64,000 bases of DNA from an uncultured Cycloclasticus sp. (GCA_913057515.1 CAJXOJ010000002.1:50302-114301), one strand, 5' to 3'. Counted from the stretch's first letter, positions 17,783-27,394 are shown. Translations and numbers: made by a program. The notes: generated by a model from the sequence alone, not told the origin.

Positions 17783-18577
17783 TTACTGTTTGGTTATTTT
17801 TATATCCGCTTTTTTTCTAAGCTCATTAATATGCTTTTGAATACTCTCTTGTTCCAAGGTAGCAGTTATACTGGATTTTACTTCTTCAAACGTAGGAGGG
17901 GTGCCTTTACGCTGCCCACCACGCAAAATGATATGCCAACCAAATTGAGTCTGAACGGGCTGTTTTGTGTAGGTATTATCTTTTAGTGCCAGTACGGCCT
18001 GAGAAAATTCAGGCACCATTCGCTGAGGAGAAAACCAGCCTAAATCGCCCCCTTTGGGCGCACTGGGGCCGGTTGAGTATTCCTTAGCTAAGTCGGCAAA
18101 CTTGTTACCTTTAGAGAGTTTTTGAATCACCTCTTTTGCGGTAGCCTCTTCAGTGACTAGGATATGACTCGCTTTAAGCTCGGTGACGTCCATTTTACCA
18201 ATTTTAGAGTCATATTCTTTTTTGAGGAGTTCTTCAGCGATAGGGTTATTATCTAGGAAGTTAATCATCGCAACTTGAGATAGCATGCTTAAATTGATGA
18301 AATTCATCCTGGCTTTAAAGTCATCCGTTTTTTCTAATTTGTTTTTAAGAGCCTCTTCTTTTAACAGCTGCATATTAATAATATCATCAACAAGCTGATT
18401 CATTGGTGCGCTGTTTTTAGGGTCAATTTGGCGCCTTTCTAATGCGTAAAACTGAAGCATTGATTGATTTAATTTTGTCCCATTAACGGTGGCAATCGTA
18501 GCGTTATCCTCTGCAAACGTTTGTTGCGCAATACTTCCCATTAAAATTGAAGCAATGATTGCTAGTTTAACCTTCAT
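17783..18577 (-). CDS. Periplasmic parvulin-type peptidyl-prolyl isomerase
   Basis: 264 residues with a signal peptide (cleaved near T-F-A-E, residue ~23), a SurA-like helical N-terminal region (~25-130), and a parvulin/PpiC domain at ~133-225 (ASHILV, F-A-D-L-A-K-E-Y-S-T-G-P-S-A-P-K-G-G-D-L-G-W-F, and F-G-W-H-I-I). Likely helps fold exported proteins. The ATG directly follows the TAA of the BolA-like gene (TAAATG) with GGAG upstream, so it is translated from the same message. Close relatives are often annotated PpiC or PrsA-like; the exact client is unknown. Confidence 0.92.
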   Translation of the reverse strand: MKVKLAIIASILMGSIAQQTFAEDNATIATVNGTKLNQSMLQFYALERRQIDPKNSAPMNQLVDDIINMQLLKEEALKNKLEKTDDFKARMNFINLSMLSQVAMINFLDNNPIAEELLKKEYDSKIGKMDVTELKASHILVTEEATAKEVIQKLSKGNKFADLAKEYSTGPSAPKGGDLGWFSPQRMVPEFSQAVLALKDNTYTKQPVQTQFGWHIILRGGQRKGTPPTFEEVKSSITATLEQESIQKHINELRKKADIKITKQ

Positions 18578-18865
18578 TTAGATCTCCTGTTGTGGTTGTT
18601 GTTCTTCTGGTGTAAAAGCCTTAATGCTTAAAGCGTGAATGTCATTCTTCATCATGTCACCTAAAGCACCGTAGATTAACTGGTGACGCTGGATGCGCGA
18701 TTTATTAGCAAACTTATCTGAGACGATAGTGAGGTAAAAATGCCCTCCGCCTGATTTAGCGCCTTCGTGTCCAGCATGTGCCTGGCTATCGTCTAATACT
18801 TGAATGAACTCTGGCTGAATAGCTTCATTCAGGGTGTTTTTAATAATCTCTGTACGATTTGTCAT
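18578..18865 (-). CDS. BolA family protein
   Basis: 95 residues with the BolA fold: conserved H-A-G-H-E-G (~27-32), G-G-H-F-Y-L-T-I-V-S (~39-48) and the Q-R-H-Q-L-I-Y-G-A-L region. BolA-like proteins bind [2Fe-2S] clusters with monothiol glutaredoxins and influence morphology and stress responses; the invariant histidines are present. It sits in an apparent operon yciB - bolA-like - PPIase, with 15 nt to yciB and no gap to the PPIase gene. Confidence 0.92.
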   Translation of the reverse strand: MTNRTEIIKNTLNEAIQPEFIQVLDDSQAHAGHEGAKSGGGHFYLTIVSDKFANKSRIQRHQLIYGALGDMMKNDIHALSIKAFTPEEQQPQQEI

Positions 18866-18880
18866 TTTCTTGAAATAGTC

Positions 18881-19435
18881 CTAGTTATTGTCGTCTGATA
18901 TTTTGATAGGTTCTTCGATATGTTTCATTAAGTAAAAGCCTTGAGCAACGATGAAAGCTATGGTTAATCCAAGCATGCCAAATAACTTGAAGTTTACCCA
19001 AGTATCGGTGTCGAAACTGTACATAACGTAAAGATTCAAAAGGCCTAGCGCAATAAAAAAAAGAGCCCAAATAGTATTGAGTTTTGTCCAAATCTTTTCT
19101 GGGAGCGATAGTCCACTGCCCATCATACGTTTAATGAGTGGTTTTTTGCCGATAAAATGACTGAGAAGGCAAGCTAGTGCAAAAAGCCAGTTAATAATAG
19201 TGGGTTTCCATTTGATAAACGTTTCATCCTGTAAGTAAAGAGTGGCTCCACCAAATATAAGGATGATTAAAAATGTCATTAAATGGCTGGACTCAACAAC
19301 TTTGTTTTTAAGCCAAAAAACACTGACTTGAATACACGATGCAGCAATAGCGACAACAGTTGCTGCATAAATTCCTTGCCATTTGTAAGCGATAAAAAAT
19401 AATAAAATAGGGAAAAAATCTGTTAAAAACTTCAT
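18881..19435 (-). CDS. yciB: Inner-membrane septation protein YciB (IspZ)
   Basis: 184 residues, five or so transmembrane helices, starting with the family's KFLTDFFPILLFFIAYKW and containing G-G-A-T-L-Y-L-Q-D-E-T-F-I-K-W-K-P-T and F-I-G-K-K-P-L-I-K. YciB is an intracellular septation and envelope-maintenance protein in E. coli and Shigella. Heads the yciB-bolA-PPIase group. Its ribosome-binding site is weak (CTGACCCG region). Neighbouring zapE, though divergent, is also a division gene. Confidence 0.95.
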   Translation of the reverse strand: MKFLTDFFPILLFFIAYKWQGIYAATVVAIAASCIQVSVFWLKNKVVESSHLMTFLIILIFGGATLYLQDETFIKWKPTIINWLFALACLLSHFIGKKPLIKRMMGSGLSLPEKIWTKLNTIWALFFIALGLLNLYVMYSFDTDTWVNFKLFGMLGLTIAFIVAQGFYLMKHIEEPIKISDDNN

Positions 19436-19453
19436 CGGGTCAGTCGTTATTAA

Positions 19454-19786
19454 TTAGACGGAAAGGTCTATGCCTAGCTGCTCTTGAAGTTCGTCACGTA
19501 AGCTTTGTGTTTCTAACGCTTGATTATCAAGGTAGGACTGAATAGATTTTTGGTTCTTCATGTTAGTATCATCAAACCTAAAATTTGCCTTTTGGCTGCT
19601 ATCGAGAGCTTCAATTTGCTGAAATAATTCAGACTGGACAAGGCTACCTGATGCTAAGGGACTGTTTTCTCGCTGATCTTTAGCTTGAGTTTTCTCGACA
19701 TCTAGCTCACCGGTTAATGCTTTACTGACCGTCTTTTTAGGAGACGGCGTTAAGTTAACGATGGATAAGTTTGGTTGAATGTTCAT
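19454..19786 (-). CDS. Conserved-type small protein of unknown function
   Basis: 110 residues, soluble, no signal peptide or membrane segment. The N-terminal half is polar and probably disordered (P-S-P-K-K-T-V-S-K-A-L-T-G-E-L-D). The C-terminal half is predicted helical and ends in Y-L-D-N-Q-A, L-R-D-E-L-Q-E-Q-L-G-I-D-L-S-V, a short helix plus hydrophobic tail. Lies 18 nt upstream of yciB on the same strand and divergent from zapE. No clear ribosome-binding site before the ATG. I do not recognise a function. Confidence 0.65.
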   Translation of the reverse strand: MNIQPNLSIVNLTPSPKKTVSKALTGELDVEKTQAKDQRENSPLASGSLVQSELFQQIEALDSSQKANFRFDDTNMKNQKSIQSYLDNQALETQSLRDELQEQLGIDLSV

Positions 19787-19887
19787 GAGTGATCATTGTT
19801 ACAATACCGATTAAGATTATTTTCAAGTATGCAACGTCTATTCGTTTTTTTAAATCAGCAATTTAACACAATTAATCAGATTTCACT

Positions 19888-20991
19888 ATGAGTCCATTAG
19901 AACGCTATTTGGTCGATCAAGCACAAAACGGTTTTATCAATGATCGTGCGCAGAAAGTTATTATTGAACGTTTAAATGATCTGCACGAAGAGTTACAAAA
20001 ACCTGTTGTTGAAGTGGTTGAAAAAAATGGAATTTTTTCCAGATTTAGGCAGAGAAAGGAACCTGTTATAAAAGCAGCTAAAGGGCTTTATTTGTGGGGT
20101 GGTGTCGGGCAAGGAAAAACATACCTGATGGATATTTTTTTTGATTCACTGCCGTTTAAAGAAAAGCAACGCACTCATTTTCACCGCTTTATGCAAGGGG
20201 TTCATCAGCAATTAGGTGCGATAAAAAATGTTGAAGATCCTTTGCAAGTCGTGGCTGATAAAATTGCGAGTGAATCTAGAGTACTCTGTTTTGATGAGTT
20301 TTTTGTGTCAGATATTACTGATGCAATGTTACTTGGGCGTTTGTTCGAGGCTTTATTTAAACGTGGTATATGCCTTGTGGCTACATCGAACATTGAGCCG
20401 GATGGTTTATATAAAGGTGGGCTACAGCGCGCGCGTTTTTTGCCTGCTATTACTGCGCTGAAAAAACATTGTGATGTGCTGAAGCTAGATAGTGGAACCG
20501 ATTACCGATTACGCGAACTGGAGCAGGCAGAAATCTATCATTGGCCGCTAGATCAGCAGGCGAATACGGTATTGACAGAGCTTTTTGAACACTTATCTGC
20601 CAGTGATGTGGAGCCTGAATCAATCCTTGAAATAGAAGGGCGTATGATAGAGGTTAAGCGATGTGCAGAAGGGGTTGTTTGGTTTGATTATCAAGCGGTT
20701 TGCGATATTCCACGCGGTGCAGCTGATTATATTGAAATATCACGTTGCTACCATACGGTTTTAGTTTCAAATGTGCTAGTAATGAACGATATGACCAATG
20801 ACTTAGCGAACCGCTTTATTAACTTGGTTGATGAGTTGTATGATCATAATGTTAAATTGGTGATATCAGCAGAGGTGTCTGCCGATAAATTATATCAGGG
20901 CAAAAAATTGGCTTTTCAGTTTGAGAGGACGGTGAGCCGGCTGCTTGAAATGCAATCACACGAATATTTAGAAAGACCCCATTTACCATAA
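19888..20991 (+). CDS. zapE: Cell division ATPase ZapE (AFG1-like)
   Basis: 367 residues. Walker A GGVGQGKTYLMD (~71-82), family-typical F-H-R-F-M (~98-102), Walker B V-L-C-F-D-E-F-F-V (~134-142), and the sensor-like A-T-S-N (~171-174). ZapE is a Z-ring-associated AAA-type ATPase related to mitochondrial AFG1. In E. coli it destabilises FtsZ polymers late in division. Followed after 15 nt by the DUF1244 gene. Confidence 0.95.
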   Translation: MSPLERYLVDQAQNGFINDRAQKVIIERLNDLHEELQKPVVEVVEKNGIFSRFRQRKEPVIKAAKGLYLWGGVGQGKTYLMDIFFDSLPFKEKQRTHFHRFMQGVHQQLGAIKNVEDPLQVVADKIASESRVLCFDEFFVSDITDAMLLGRLFEALFKRGICLVATSNIEPDGLYKGGLQRARFLPAITALKKHCDVLKLDSGTDYRLRELEQAEIYHWPLDQQANTVLTELFEHLSASDVEPESILEIEGRMIEVKRCAEGVVWFDYQAVCDIPRGAADYIEISRCYHTVLVSNVLVMNDMTNDLANRFINLVDELYDHNVKLVISAEVSADKLYQGKKLAFQFERTVSRLLEMQSHEYLERPHLP

Positions 20992-21006
20992 AAATAGGAA
21001 AGAAAC

Positions 21007-21315
21007 ATGGATAAACAAACTCAACTTGAAATTGAAGCGGCCTCATTTAGACGGATCCTAAAACACTTCCAAACCAAGACCGATGTGCAAAATATTGAAT
21101 TGATGAATTTGGCTGATTTTTGCCGTAATTGCTTTGCTAAGTGGTATATGGCTGAAGCGAAAGAACGTGACGTTGATATGAACTACGATGCAGCACGAGA
21201 AGTTATTTATGGAATGACCTATGATGAATGGAAAAAACTACATCAAAAACCTGCGACTGCTGAGCAACTAGCGATATTTGAAGAAGGTGAAAAAAGACGT
21301 AAAGGGCAATCTTAG
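21007..21315 (+). CDS. DUF1244 family protein
   Basis: 102 residues. DUF1244 signatures are F-R-R-I-L-K-H-F-Q (~15-23), L-A-D-F-C-R-N-C-F-A-K-W-Y (~36-48) and Y-G-M-T-Y-D-E-W-K. Structures of this family show a small helical dimer; no function is established. Small spacing after zapE suggests co-transcription. The C-X2-C pair is conserved but metal binding is only a possibility. Confidence 0.88.
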   Translation: MDKQTQLEIEAASFRRILKHFQTKTDVQNIELMNLADFCRNCFAKWYMAEAKERDVDMNYDAAREVIYGMTYDEWKKLHQKPATAEQLAIFEEGEKRRKGQS

Positions 21316-21342
21316 TAAACTTAAAAACAAGGAAGGTAAGGT

Positions 21343-21696
21343 ATGAGTGAATTACAGAATCAGCCATTAGAAGCTAACTCGGGCAATGCGAAAGTAGTCT
21401 ATTTTTTATATTTAGCCAGTCTAATATTTGGTGTTACGTCATTTATTGGCGTAGTGATGGCGTATATGAATCGGCAGGATGCAGAGCCTTGGCTGCAAAC
21501 ACATTATCAATTTCAAATAAGAACATTTTGGCTAGGCATTTTGTACGCGTTTATTGCCTTTATTCTTGTTTTTGTGCTGATTGGTTATGTGTTGTTTTTT
21601 GTTATCTTAGTTTGGATGATTGTGCGTTGTATTTCAGGAATGAAGGCATTGGATAAACAGCAAGCTATTGTAGAACCAGGCCGGTGGGGTTTTTAG
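21343..21696 (+). CDS. DUF4870-like membrane protein
   Basis: 117 residues with three predicted transmembrane helices (~20-42, ~63-80, ~82-100) and the DUF4870/Tic20-like pattern: W-L-Q-T-H-Y-Q-F-Q-I-R-T-F-W between helices 1 and 2, and R-C-I-S-G-M-K-A-L at the end. Function unknown; inner-membrane location. Good ribosome-binding site (GGAAGG). Last gene of the zapE group. Confidence 0.82.
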   Translation: MSELQNQPLEANSGNAKVVYFLYLASLIFGVTSFIGVVMAYMNRQDAEPWLQTHYQFQIRTFWLGILYAFIAFILVFVLIGYVLFFVILVWMIVRCISGMKALDKQQAIVEPGRWGF

Positions 21697-21713
21697 TAAT
21701 TTAGCTTTAGCGC

Positions 21714-21748
21714 TTTTGCCCTTGGTATTCCAGTTACTAAGGGCAAAA
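21714..21748. terminator. Possible bidirectional hairpin between convergent genes
   Basis: TTTTGCCCTT (21714-21723) pairs with AAGGGCAAAA (21739-21748), a perfect 10-bp stem with a 15-nt loop, midway between the DUF4870-like gene and gor. The T- and A-runs are inside the stem rather than after it, so it is not a classical terminator on either strand. Confidence 0.4.
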
Positions 21749-21782
21749 AGTCTTATTTATAAGCTCGCTTGGCTGAACTTTA

Positions 21783-23132
21783 TTAAGTCATCGTGACTAA
21801 TTCTTCAGCATTGGTCGGGTGAATAGCAACGGTGTCATCAAAATCTTTCTTAGTCGCGCCCATTTTAATGGCCACAGCAAAACCTTGAAGTATTTCGTCA
21901 GAGCTTTCACCAAATAAGTGACAGCCGACCACTTTTTCTTCTTCACCAACTGTTACCAGCTTCATCGTGGTGGGTTGCTTGTTGGTAGACAGTGCTTGGG
22001 TCATCGGGTTGAAACTGGATGTGTAGATTTTTACCGCTTCGCCATGCTGTTCTTTAGCTTGCTGCTCTGTCAGCCCAATGGTACCAATCGGTGGGTGAGA
22101 GAAAATAACACTGGGGATGAGGTTATAATCCAACTTCCGGTCGCTTTTTTTATTAAATAGACGATCACTTAAACGACGAGCAGCAGCAATAGCAACCGGC
22201 GTTAAGGCGATTCTTCCTGTCACATCACCAACAGCATAAATGCTTTTTTGAGCGGTTTCTTGCCATTCGTTTGTTTCAATAAAGTCGCGTGAGTTTGTTT
22301 CTAGCTGAACGTTTTTAAGGTTTAATCCTTCAGTGTTAGCATCGCGGCCAATAGCCCATAATACCTCGTCAAACTCACCGTCTAAAATACCTTGTTCAGT
22401 ATGGATAATTAATTTTCCATGAGCGTTTTTCTCTATCGATACAGGTGAACTATTGGTTTCAAGTGTAATACCTTGGTGAGCCATGGCCTTAGCGAGTTCT
22501 TTTCCTAGCATATTGTCAAACTGTCTAAGTGCTTGTTCGCCACGGATCACTAAGCTTACTTGAGTGCCTAAGGCTTGAAATACTCCTGCCAATTCTACGG
22601 CGATAAAGCCCGCGCCAATAACGGCTACTTTTTTGGGCTGTGTTTCAAGCTCAAAAAAACCATCTGAAGTGATGCCATGCTCAGCACCTGGAATATTCGG
22701 TATAGACGGTTTGCCGCCAGTGGCGATAAGGAAGCGTTCGGCAGTGATTTGTTTGCTGCCAACTTGAATGGTGTGAGGGTCAATAAAAGTAGCCTTACCT
22801 TCAATATGGTCTACACCGTTATTGACTAGGTTGTTCGCATAGATACCATTAAGGCGTTCAATATAGGCATCACGGTTTTGTTTAAGTTCCGTCCAGTTAA
22901 ACCCGTTTAGAGAGGTATCAAATCCATACTGACTGGCTGCATGAATCGCATCAGCAGTTGCGGCGGCAAACCACATGACTTTTTTTGGAACGCAGCCGAC
23001 ATTGACGCAAGTACCCCCTAGGCGTGCTTGTTCAATAACAGCACATTTTGCGCCGTAAGAAGCAGCTCTATTAGCACCCGCTATGCCGCCGCTTCCACCG
23101 CCAATGGCGACTAAATCATAATCATATTTCAT
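21783..23132 (-). CDS. gor: Glutathione-disulfide reductase
   Basis: 449 residues. FAD-binding [14 protein letters not shown] (11-24), redox-active disulfide C42/C47 in [18 protein letters not shown]-binding [11 protein letters not shown] (~174), and the C-terminal dimer-interface H-P-T-N-A-E-E carrying the catalytic histidine. Regenerates glutathione with NADPH in the cytoplasm. Glutathione use also fits gloA at 31.2 kb. The G-C-V-P-K-K-V-M-W motif separates it from lipoamide and mercuric reductases. Confidence 0.94.
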   Translation of the reverse strand: MKYDYDLVAIGGGSGGIAGANRAASYGAKCAVIEQARLGGTCVNVGCVPKKVMWFAAATADAIHAASQYGFDTSLNGFNWTELKQNRDAYIERLNGIYANNLVNNGVDHIEGKATFIDPHTIQVGSKQITAERFLIATGGKPSIPNIPGAEHGITSDGFFELETQPKKVAVIGAGFIAVELAGVFQALGTQVSLVIRGEQALRQFDNMLGKELAKAMAHQGITLETNSSPVSIEKNAHGKLIIHTEQGILDGEFDEVLWAIGRDANTEGLNLKNVQLETNSRDFIETNEWQETAQKSIYAVGDVTGRIALTPVAIAAARRLSDRLFNKKSDRKLDYNLIPSVIFSHPPIGTIGLTEQQAKEQHGEAVKIYTSSFNPMTQALSTNKQPTTMKLVTVGEEEKVVGCHLFGESSDEILQGFAVAIKMGATKKDFDDTVAIHPTNAEELVTMT

Positions 23133-23160
23133 AAGGATTCCAATTAGTTATAATATTATC

Positions 23161-24306
23161 TTAAAGTAAAATATTCTCTAAAACTTTTTCATAGGTTAGT
23201 GAAAGTGTGTCTAAATCATCGATACTAACGCATTCGTTAATTTTATGAATGGTGTCGTTAATAGGGCCCAGTTCAATCACTTGCACACCGTAGGGTGCGA
23301 TAAAGCGCCCATCGGATGTGCCACCACCCGTTGATAACTCAGTCTGTAGCCCCGTGACTTCCATAATGGCTTTTTCAACAGCCTGGGTCAATTCGCCGGG
23401 TTCGGTTATAAACGGTAGGCCAGAGAGGTTCCAAGTCAGCTCGTAATTATCGGACTGTTGATCAACAATATAGGTAATGCGGCTTTTAATGGTTTCTGGT
23501 GTGAGTTCATTGGAAAAACGTAAATTAAAGATGAGTTCTAACGAGCCCGGTACAACGTTGGTAGCCCCTGTGCCTGCCTTGATATTGGAAATTTGAAAGC
23601 TGGTCGGCGGGAAGAATTCATTGCCGTTATCCCAGGTTTCTTTGGTTAAATTACTAAGAATGGGCGCGAGTGCATGGATAGGGTTTTCAACCAGTTCTGG
23701 GTAGGCGACGTGGCCTTGTTTACCTGTGAGGGTTAAATAACCATTGATAGATCCACGACGACCGACACGAACCATATCGCCAAAAGTTTTATGGCTAGTC
23801 GGTTCACCAACAATACAGTAATCAATTTTATCACCACGAGCATCTAGCGCTTCGATAACTTTAACAGTTCCATCAGTGGCGGGGCCTTCTTCATCACTGG
23901 TAATAAGGAAGCCAATAGAGCCGTTAGCTTCGTCACCTTTGTGTTCTTTGTTAAGCTTAGTAATAAAGCCATCGCAAGCTGTTAGCATGGCGGCAAGGCT
24001 GCCTTTCATATCAGCCGCACCACGAGCATAAAGGTGCCCATCTTTAATGGTTGGTTCAAAAGGGGGTGAGTCCCATTGCTCTAAGGGCCCCGTCGGTACG
24101 ACATCGGTATGGCCTGCAAAAACAAACAAGGGGGCAGTGACACCACGCCGCGCCCACATATTTTTGGTGTCGCCAAACTCCATCCATTCAATAACAAAGC
24201 CTCGTTGTTGAAGGTAATCGGCCATTAAATCCATGCAACCGGCATCGTCTGGTGTCAGCGATACTTTTTTTAGCAGTGCTTGGGTCAGCTCCAGTGTTTC
24301 ACTCAT
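23161..24306 (-). CDS. dapE: Succinyl-diaminopimelate desuccinylase
   Basis: 381 residues, M20 metallopeptidase family. Zinc-site motifs: F-A-G-H-T-D-V-V-P (~63-71), A-A-D-M-K-G-S-L-A (~96-104), T-S-D-E-E-G-P-A (~131-138), and the late G-G-G-T-S-D-G-R-F typical of DapE. Releases succinate from N-succinyl-LL-diaminopimelate. Its ATG overlaps the stop of the ArsC-like gene by 4 nt (ATGA), so the two are translationally coupled. Part of dapC-dapD-arsC-like-dapE. Confidence 0.97.
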   Translation of the reverse strand: MSETLELTQALLKKVSLTPDDAGCMDLMADYLQQRGFVIEWMEFGDTKNMWARRGVTAPLFVFAGHTDVVPTGPLEQWDSPPFEPTIKDGHLYARGAADMKGSLAAMLTACDGFITKLNKEHKGDEANGSIGFLITSDEEGPATDGTVKVIEALDARGDKIDYCIVGEPTSHKTFGDMVRVGRRGSINGYLTLTGKQGHVAYPELVENPIHALAPILSNLTKETWDNGNEFFPPTSFQISNIKAGTGATNVVPGSLELIFNLRFSNELTPETIKSRITYIVDQQSDNYELTWNLSGLPFITEPGELTQAVEKAIMEVTGLQTELSTGGGTSDGRFIAPYGVQVIELGPINDTIHKINECVSIDDLDTLSLTYEKVLENILL

Positions 24307-24656
24307 GATGATGGAAATAGTTGTTGATAGGCTGCATCAGAAAAACCCAATTCTAGCGAGCTTCCGGTGTTAAGAATAGGGCGTTTAATAATGGCAGGGT
24401 TCTCGAGCATAATTAATAAAGCGGATTCTTTGTTAATGGCGTCTTTTGTTTCTTCCGGTAGTTTACGCCATGTAGTGCCACGCTTGTTAAGTAAAGCCTC
24501 CCAGCCAAGCGTAGACTCAAGTGACGATAAAAGTTCGTCACTTAAGCCATCTTTGCGGTAGTCATGAAAGGTAAACTCAACACCTTTTTCATCAAGCCAT
24601 TTTTTGGCTTTTTTAATGGTGTCGCAGTTTTTAATGCCATACATAACAACAGACAT
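24303..24656 (-). CDS. ArsC family protein of the YffB/Spx type
   Basis: 117 residues with thioredoxin-like ArsC/Spx fold: Y-G-I-K-N-C-D-T-I-K-K-A-K-K-W-L at ~6-21, with a single N-terminal cysteine (CxxT rather than CxxC), F-H-D-Y-R-K-D-G and the family's I-K-R-P-I-L near 92. YffB-like proteins regularly sit just before dapE in proteobacteria; their activity is not established (weak glutathione-dependent reductase proposed). It is not an arsenate detoxification gene by context. Confidence 0.9.
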   Translation of the reverse strand: MSVVMYGIKNCDTIKKAKKWLDEKGVEFTFHDYRKDGLSDELLSSLESTLGWEALLNKRGTTWRKLPEETKDAINKESALLIMLENPAIIKRPILNTGSSLELGFSDAAYQQLFPSS

Positions 24657-24657
24657 A

Positions 24658-25476
24658 TTAATCCCTTAATAAATCGTTTAAACCCGTTTTACTGCGTGTT
24701 TTCTCATCTACTGTTTTGATGATGATGGCAGCATATAAACTATGTGAGCCATCTTTTGCAGGTAAGTTGCCTGGTACGACAACAGAATAAGGTGGAACGC
24801 GACCGTATATGGTTTCGCCTGTTTCACGGTTATAGATTTTGGTGCTTTGGCCGATGTAAACGCCCATGGAGATAACAGAGCCTTCACCAACAATAACGCC
24901 TTCTACGATTTCTGATCGCGCGCCGATAAAGCAATTATCTTCAATAATGGTTGGGCCGGCTTGTAAAGGTTCCAATACACCACCGATGCCAACACCGCCC
25001 GATAAATGAACATTTTTGCCGATTTGCGCACATGAACCAACGGTTGCCCAACCATCGACCATTGAACCACTGTCGACATAAGCGCCGATATTAACGAAGG
25101 ACGGCATTAACACAACATTAGGACCAATAAATGAACCGGCACGAACGACTGAACCGGGTACAGCACGCATGCCGCCATTTTTAAAGTCTTCTTCTGAGTA
25201 GTGCGCAAATTTAGTTTCTACCTTGTCGTAGTAGCGGTTTTCATCACTATCCATCACGCGGTTATCGTTAATTTTAAATGATAGTAATACGGCTTTTTTT
25301 AACCATTGGTTAACAACCCACTCACCGTCTTTCTTTTCAGCGACGCGCCCTTCGCCGCTATCGAGTAGGGCTAGCGCTTTTTCTACGGCATTGCGAATAT
25401 CGGTTGAAACTGTTTTGGAATCAAAGTCGGCACGATTTTCAAAGGCTTCGTTAATGATATTTTCTAGGTTTTGCAT
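24658..25476 (-). CDS. dapD: Tetrahydrodipicolinate N-succinyltransferase
   Basis: 272 residues, the standard DapD length. Left-handed beta-helix with hexapeptide repeats at ~100-230 ([30 protein letters not shown]), helical N-terminal domain. Succinylates tetrahydrodipicolinate, committing the pathway to the succinylase branch. Stop lies just before the ArsC-like gene start (1 nt gap). Confidence 0.97.
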   Translation of the reverse strand: MQNLENIINEAFENRADFDSKTVSTDIRNAVEKALALLDSGEGRVAEKKDGEWVVNQWLKKAVLLSFKINDNRVMDSDENRYYDKVETKFAHYSEEDFKNGGMRAVPGSVVRAGSFIGPNVVLMPSFVNIGAYVDSGSMVDGWATVGSCAQIGKNVHLSGGVGIGGVLEPLQAGPTIIEDNCFIGARSEIVEGVIVGEGSVISMGVYIGQSTKIYNRETGETIYGRVPPYSVVVPGNLPAKDGSHSLYAAIIIKTVDEKTRSKTGLNDLLRD

Positions 25477-25509
25477 GAGTTTATCCTGTTATCTATGGGT
25501 TAATTATTT

Positions 25510-26706
25510 TTAAAGAGTCTGTATAAATTGTTTAATTCGATGAGCGGCGTCTAAACATTCGTCAACCGGTGCGACGAGTGCCATACGTATGTGATTTATA
25601 CCGGGGTTGCCGTCTGCTGTGTCACGCGCGAGGTATTGGCCCGGTAATACAGTAATGTTTTGTTGAGCAAACAGTTGTTGGCTAAAGTCGATGTCTGAAA
25701 TGGGTGTTTTTGCCCATAAATAAAAGCCGGCATCGGGCGCTTTAACATCTAAGCTATCGCTTAGAACAGTTAAAACATCGCTAAACTTTTGACTATATAA
25801 AAGTCGGTTTTGTTTTACGTGTTCCTCATCATTCCAAGCGGCAATACTGGCATGCTGGCTAGGTGTTGGGAGGGTGCAGCCATGGTATGTTCGGTAGCTA
25901 AAATAGCTTTTTAGAACAGTCGCATCGCCGGCAACAAACCCAGAGCGTAAACCGGGTGCGTTGGAACGCTTTGATAAACTATGAAAAACGACGCAGCGAG
26001 CAAAATCTTTGTTGCCCATTTGCTCACTGACTTCTAATAAACCCAGCGGTTTAGATTGGCCAGTGTTGTAAATTTCTGAATAACACTCATCGGCAGCAAT
26101 AATAAAATCATAACGGTGCGCCAATTCAATAAGCTGTTTCAGTTGTTCTGCCGTATGTGTTGCACCGCTTGGGTTGCCAGGATTACATACATAGAGTAAC
26201 TGGCAGTTTTTCCAGCTGTCAGCACTGATGCTGTTGTAATCAGGTAGGTATTTGTTTTCTTTATCGCAATTGATAAAGTAGGGCCGTGCACCTGCTAATA
26301 AGGTGGCGCCCTCATAAATTTGATAGAAAGGATTCGGCATCATCACGAGGGCATTATCGCTTCGTTGCACAACACATTGTGCAAACGAGAAGAGCGCTTC
26401 ACGCGTGCCACTCACCGGTAAAATCTGAGTGTCTGGATTGATGGCACCTGTGTCGATGCTAAAACGCTGAGCTAACCAACAAGCAATGCTTTGACGTAAA
26501 GCATCGAGCCCTTTTGTTGTAGGGTATTGGCCTAAGGTGTGCAAATGCTTCAATAACGCATCGGTTATTATTTGAGGCGTAGGGTGCTTTGGTTCGCCAA
26601 CAGATAACGCAATATGCTCAATATCACTGGGAGGACGAATGCCTTGTTTGAGTTTTGCTAGTTTCTCAAATGGGTAGGGTTGAAGATGTGCCAGATCTTG
26701 ATTCAT
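25510..26706 (-). CDS. dapC: Succinyldiaminopimelate transaminase DapC
   Basis: 398 residues, class I/II PLP aminotransferase. PLP lysine in S-L-S-K-R-S-N-A-P-G-L-R (~240-251), V-C-N-P-G-N-P-S-G-A (~168-177), and the D-E-C-Y-S-E-I-Y motif. The start resembles TIGR03538-type DapC (N-x-D-L-x-x-L-Q-P-Y-P-F-E-K-L), distinct from ArgD. With dapD and dapE it gives three consecutive succinylase-branch steps encoded together, about 33 nt between dapC and dapD. Confidence 0.94.
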   Translation of the reverse strand: MNQDLAHLQPYPFEKLAKLKQGIRPPSDIEHIALSVGEPKHPTPQIITDALLKHLHTLGQYPTTKGLDALRQSIACWLAQRFSIDTGAINPDTQILPVSGTREALFSFAQCVVQRSDNALVMMPNPFYQIYEGATLLAGARPYFINCDKENKYLPDYNSISADSWKNCQLLYVCNPGNPSGATHTAEQLKQLIELAHRYDFIIAADECYSEIYNTGQSKPLGLLEVSEQMGNKDFARCVVFHSLSKRSNAPGLRSGFVAGDATVLKSYFSYRTYHGCTLPTPSQHASIAAWNDEEHVKQNRLLYSQKFSDVLTVLSDSLDVKAPDAGFYLWAKTPISDIDFSQQLFAQQNITVLPGQYLARDTADGNPGINHIRMALVAPVDECLDAAHRIKQFIQTL

Positions 26707-26794
26707 AAGAAGTTAGGTGCTTTTTCGTAACGCGATAGTATAGGTGATTAGCGTTTAGGATAAAATCGCCAAACTTATAATAATATGATATTGA

Positions 26795-27394
26795 ATGAAT
26801 AATAGATTGCTACAGGTTTTTGCTAAAGCGCCAATACGAGGGTTTGTTAAAACTCGCTTAATAACTGAATTGGGTGAAAAAGCAGCCACCGATGTATACG
26901 TAGAGCTATTAGAGCATACCTTGCAAGTTGCGTTAAGCGGCCACTTTAAAGTGCAAATATGGTGTGCCCCTAGTCAGCAGCATGAATTTTTTCAACGCTA
27001 TGCAGCAGAGGAAGAGGTTTCATTAAAAGACCAATCAAACTTGGGTTTAGGTGAGCGGATGCTGTTTGCGCTTAAGCAAGGGCTTGAGGAGCATGATGAG
27101 GTTGTGTTGATCGGAGCTGATTGCCCAGTTATCACTGCGGAATATTTGACTAGAGCGTTTGAGGCGTTAGGTTCCTCAGATGTTGTTTTGGGCCCGGCAG
27201 AAGATGGTGGGTTTGTCTTAATTGCTTGTCGAAAAATGGATGCAAAGATGTTTGATGATGTCAGATGGAGTAGCTCGACAGTGTTAGAGCAAACGCTTGA
27301 TGCGCTAACAAAGGTTGAACTCAGTAGCCAATTGTTACCGGTGCTGTGGGATGTAGATACACCAGCTGATGTAAGGCGATGGCGACAGAGGTGA
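26795..27394 (+). CDS. TIGR04282-type nucleotidyl/glycosyltransferase (CofC-like)
   Basis: 199 residues with a GT-A fold: A-K-A-P-I-R-G-F-V-K-T-R-L (~10-22) resembles the nucleotide-binding start of CofC/MobA-like enzymes, G-A-D-C-P (~108-112) gives the metal-binding aspartate, and L-G-P-A-E-D-G-G-F-V-L-I (~133-144) is the family hallmark. The family is often found with arsenosugar or other secondary pathways, but no partner gene is present here. Substrate unknown. Confidence 0.82.
   Translation: MNNRLLQVFAKAPIRGFVKTRLITELGEKAATDVYVELLEHTLQVALSGHFKVQIWCAPSQQHEFFQRYAAEEEVSLKDQSNLGLGERMLFALKQGLEEHDEVVLIGADCPVITAEYLTRAFEALGSSDVVLGPAEDGGFVLIACRKMDAKMFDDVRWSSSTVLEQTLDALTKVELSSQLLPVLWDVDTPADVRRWRQR

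Noticed and set aside
24303..24656. Arsenate reductase for arsenic resistance
   Set aside because: It is coupled to dapE and has the YffB-type CxxT motif; no arsB or arsR nearby.
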